Shown piece after piece: positions 5,436 through 7,532 of a stretch of DNA of 7,532 bases. This DNA comes from Dehalococcoidia bacterium. Its GTDB lineage: Bacteria > Chloroflexota > Dehalococcoidia > GIF9 > AB-539-J10. How positions within the stretch are numbered: the stretch's first letter is position 1; each line of letters begins with the position of its first letter. The position numbers were made by a program, and so were the translations under genes. The notes under the pieces were generated by a model, which saw nothing but the letters and a program-made list of their open reading frames with translations, did no database searches and was not told where the DNA came from. The stretch spans positions 1 to 7,532 of the forward strand of contig JAOUDT010000051.1 in assembly GCA_029859145.1 (NCBI GenBank), written 5' to 3'.

Positions 5436-5464
5436 ATGATAGCTTCAAAAACAGATGCTGTCAA
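5436..5464 (-). promoter_or_regulatory. Sigma70-type promoter of greA, implying a leaderless or nearly leaderless message
   Basis: On the minus strand TTGACA (5464-5459), a perfect -35, is followed after 17 bases by TATCAT (5441-5436), five of six matches to TATAAT. The transcription start would fall near 5430-5427, only one to four bases before GTG 5426. Either greA is translated from a leaderless GTG or translation starts further in, at GTG 5342. Confidence 0.65.
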
Positions 5465-5589
5465 TTTACGCGTCGGCAAAGAGAGCCTTGTCTTTATCTT
5501 CCTGACACAGTGTGCTAATGTAGCCGTAGTTGTCTCCGACCGCTATGCATAAAAGGCGAGGTCCCAAAGGAGAGCCTGTATATTGTTCT

Positions 5590-5593
5590 GGAG
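5590..5593 (+). promoter_or_regulatory. Ribosome-binding site that decides the start of the HAD phosphatase
   Basis: GGAG lies eight bases before ATG 5602. The longer in-frame options (TTG 5530, ATG 5545) have no such site and would add residues unlike any HAD protein start. The catalytic aspartate is normally within the first ten or so residues, as it is when counting from 5602. Confidence 0.6.
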
Positions 5594-5601
5594 TACGAGG
5601 G

Positions 5602-6270
5602 ATGAAAACCTTGGTTCAATGTGATTTCGACGGTACGATTACCGAAGAAGACATTAGCTTCCTTCTTCTAGATGCTTTCGCTCAGGGAGATTGGCGGCGA
5701 TTGCTGACGGATTATAGGGAGCGCAAGATATCTGTCGGGGAGTTCAATACCAGGGCTTTTGCCCTGGTCAAAGCGGATGAACATAGATTACTTGAGGCTC
5801 TACAAGGCAGGTTTAAGGTACGAGCTGGATTCCACGAACTAGTAGATTACTGCCTGGAAAACGATCTAAGACTGGTTATTGTGAGCAATGGCTTGGAGTT
5901 CTACATAAGGGCTGTGCTCAAAGATCTAGGGCTGCGAGAACTCGAGGTGCATGCAGCACAATCTTCCTTTCACCCCGAAGGAATGAAAGTTCGATATGTG
6001 GGGCCGAATGGCAAAGGGTTAGATGATGGCTTCAAAGAGGCATATGTTGAGTCGTTTCTCAAGCTAGGGTACAAGGTAGTATACATAGGGAATGGCGATT
6101 CCGATGTTGCGCCGGCAAAATATGCTCACTATGTGTTTGCCACAGGCGACTTGCTGGCATACTGTAGGGAGAACAATCTCGAATACAAGCCCTTTAAAAC
6201 ATTCCTTGACGTCGTTAGCGAATTGAACTCTATGCAGCCGTACTCTTCGAATTTCTACAATTCCAGATAG
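5602..6270 (+). CDS. HAD-superfamily (subfamily IB) phosphatase, MtnX-like
   Basis: This is a cytosolic phosphatase of 222 residues from ATG 5602. HAD motif I is C-D8-F-D10-G-T-I-T, where D8 is the nucleophile and D10 the general acid/base. Motif II is L-V-I-V-S95-N-G. Motif III is probably K145 in G-F-K-E-A-Y. Motif IV is I-G-N164-G-D-S-D168-V-A-P-A-K, followed by Y-V-F-A and K-P-F-x-T-F-x-D-V, which is typical of the MtnX-like group. That group includes the diketo-methylthiopentene phosphate phosphatase of methionine salvage and phosphoserine-phosphatase-like enzymes. No other salvage gene is nearby, so the substrate is unknown. Motif IV has Asn where the first acid of G-D-x-x-x-D usually sits, though D166 could compensate. 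The gene is divergent from greA across 175 bases. Its last 41 bases overlap the end of the opposing HD-GYP gene. Confidence 0.85.
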   Translation: MKTLVQCDFDGTITEEDISFLLLDAFAQGDWRRLLTDYRERKISVGEFNTRAFALVKADEHRLLEALQGRFKVRAGFHELVDYCLENDLRLVIVSNGLEFYIRAVLKDLGLRELEVHAAQSSFHPEGMKVRYVGPNGKGLDDGFKEAYVESFLKLGYKVVYIGNGDSDVAPAKYAHYVFATGDLLAYCRENNLEYKPFKTFLDVVSELNSMQPYSSNFYNSR

Positions 6271-7532
6271 ACCTAAATTCCCCGCTCTCAATCATCGGCA
6301 GCATTGTATCCACTACATCGGCATTGTACTTTGTTCCCCTGCCGGTTTTGAGCTCTTTAATAACATCCGTCGTGGCTCTTGCTGGTCGATAAGGACGATG
6401 GGAACTCATTGCCTCCACCACATCGCAGACAGCGAGAATGCTGACCTCCGGACCCAGCCTCTCCTCCGTGACACCATCAGGATAACCCGAGCCGTCCAGC
6501 CGTTCGTGGTGTCGCAGCGCCACGTCCGCTATTGGCCAGGGGAGATCTGCGTCCTTCAATATGCCATAACCTTGTTTCGTGTGGGCCCGGATAAGGGCCC
6601 ATTCCTCCTCAGCTAGTTCACCTGGCTTGGTAAGAATACTCCTCGGGATAGAGACCTTGCCGATGTCGTGCAGTAATCCGTCGAGATAGAGCCTCTCAAC
6701 TATGTCGCCGGTCAAGCCCATATTCTCGCCTACGAGACAGGCCAGTTCAGCTACTCTTTGTTGATGCCCCGCCGTATAAGGGTCACAAGATTCGATGACA
6801 CGAGAAACGATTTTTGCCAGGTTGATGAAAGAACTCTTCGATTGTTCTTGTATTTTGTCGCGCTCGCTGATGTCACTGCGAAACCCCTGAAAAGCTACAG
6901 TCTTGTCTTTTCTACTGATGGAATTTATATATTGCCTTATCAGTATTCTCTTGCCATCTTTCCTGAGAATCTCGTGAACCATGCTGGATATAGGTTCATC
7001 TGTGCTCAGTATCTCGTCCATTTGCCTGGACAGATATTCCCTACTTTCTGATGGGAGGATGCCTGCTGGTTTCATCTCGGTCAATTCTTCCAGACAATAC
7101 CCACACAGTTTCTCAAGGGCTTTCTTACCCGCTCCAGTATTGTCTGGGACGCCTGCGGAGAAGACTGCTTCCAGGCAAGTAGCAAAGAGATTGCAGTAAC
7201 GTTCTGCGCTTTTTCTGAGTGCCTGCTCTGTGTTCTTGCACTCGCTGACGTTTCTTCCGATGGCAAATCCCAAAGATTTGCGGTTTTGCTGCTCAATAGA
7301 GAAAGACAATTCAAGGGGAAATGTAGAGCCGTCTTTCCTTAATGCTTCGCCTACGATGACCGCTATTTCCCCGCAGTTTCCGGCCAGGAAAGTCCTCAAT
7401 ACCAGCGCCTGACTCTCTCTGTGTTTCTCCGATATCAACTTGGTTACTGGCTGGCCCAGTATCTCGGGGCTTGAGTAGCCAAAGATTCGTTCTGCGCCTT
7501 TATTCCAGAATACTATTGTGCCTTTATGGTTT
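6230..7532 (-). CDS. PAS-PAS-HD-GYP protein, predicted cyclic-di-GMP phosphodiesterase (N-terminus outside window)
   Basis: The minus-strand frame is open from the right edge to the TAG at 6232-6230, giving 433 visible residues. The TTG at 7438 is internal, because the preceding 31 codons continue a PAS domain (W-N-K-G-A-E-R-I-F-G-Y). Domains in order: the rest of PAS 1 (to about residue 95), PAS 2 (about 105-225), a short linker, and an HD-GYP domain (about 230-420). Counting from TTG 7438, the HD-GYP metal and signature residues are H225 (G-H-Q-Q-R-V), H257-D258 (L-H-D-I-G-K), H286, H310-H311-E and D-G-S-G-Y-P (315-320; 6479-6496), and C-D-V-V-E-A-M (338-344). All are intact, so cyclic-di-GMP hydrolysis controlled by a PAS-sensed signal is expected. 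The sensed ligand is unknown, and a membrane segment or more sensors could lie beyond the edge. The 3' end overlaps the convergent HAD gene by 41 bases. Confidence 0.93.
   Translation of the reverse strand, partial: NHKGTIVFWNKGAERIFGYSSPEILGQPVTKLISEKHRESQALVLRTFLAGNCGEIAVIVGEALRKDGSTFPLELSFSIEQQNRKSLGFAIGRNVSECKNTEQALRKSAERYCNLFATCLEAVFSAGVPDNTGAGKKALEKLCGYCLEELTEMKPAGILPSESREYLSRQMDEILSTDEPISSMVHEILRKDGKRILIRQYINSISRKDKTVAFQGFRSDISERDKIQEQSKSSFINLAKIVSRVIESCDPYTAGHQQRVAELACLVGENMGLTGDIVERLYLDGLLHDIGKVSIPRSILTKPGELAEEEWALIRAHTKQGYGILKDADLPWPIADVALRHHERLDGSGYPDGVTEERLGPEVSILAVCDVVEAMSSHRPYRPARATTDVIKELKTGRGTKYNADVVDTMLPMIESGEFRSIWNCRNSKSTAA

Noticed and set aside
5530..5601. Longer N-terminus of the HAD phosphatase from TTG 5530 or ATG 5545
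   Set aside because: The added residues are unlike HAD starts, and a good GGAG site precedes ATG 5602.

Overview
This window looks like a chromosomal stretch of an anaerobic bacterium at roughly 50% GC. A four-subunit 2-oxoacid:ferredoxin oxidoreductase points to anaerobic or ferredoxin-based metabolism. A cyclic-di-GMP-type HD-GYP protein, GreA and sigma70-like promoters point to Bacteria. My best guess at lineage is a Chloroflexota (Dehalococcoidia-like) genome. That rests on general gene style, not on a marker gene, and should be treated as weak.

Layout, left to right. (1) Positions 1-267 (+) hold the last 88 codons of a phosphoglucomutase/phosphomannomutase-type enzyme. (2) Positions 268-542 are non-coding. 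They hold a 12-base perfect palindrome directly abutting a 9-bp inverted repeat, a possible IS-end-like repeat, and a very good sigma70-type promoter. (3) Positions 543-3594 (+) are a compact operon in the order gamma-delta-alpha-beta, encoding a complete pyruvate/2-oxoacid:ferredoxin oxidoreductase. The delta and alpha reading frames are in the same frame, separated only by one TGA codon. (4) Positions 3595-4376 are a lower-GC islet. It carries a short non-coding stretch and one membrane-anchored protein of unknown function on the minus strand. It lies against the 3' end of a tRNA. (5) Positions 4377-4470 (-) are tRNA-Ser(GCU) with encoded CCA. (6) Positions 4617-5426 (-) encode a GreA-type transcript-cleavage factor with an extra N-terminal domain of about 100 residues that resembles the SAM-like core-binding domain of tyrosine recombinases. 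(7) Positions 5602-6270 (+) encode a HAD-superfamily phosphatase of the MtnX-like type, divergent from greA. (8) Positions 6230-7532 (-) are the C-terminal 433 codons of a PAS-PAS-HD-GYP protein, a predicted cyclic-di-GMP phosphodiesterase. It overlaps the HAD gene tail-to-tail by 41 bases and runs off the right edge.

How the parts work together: the four oxidoreductase subunits form one enzyme that interconverts a 2-oxoacid plus CoA with acyl-CoA, CO2 and reduced ferredoxin. The delta subunit carries electrons to or from ferredoxin. The other genes are independent housekeeping or signalling functions. I saw no CRISPR array, complete transposon, phage module or defence system. The most unusual items are the GreA fusion, the altered first iron-sulfur cluster spacing in the delta subunit, the in-frame delta/alpha junction, and the convergent gene overlap.
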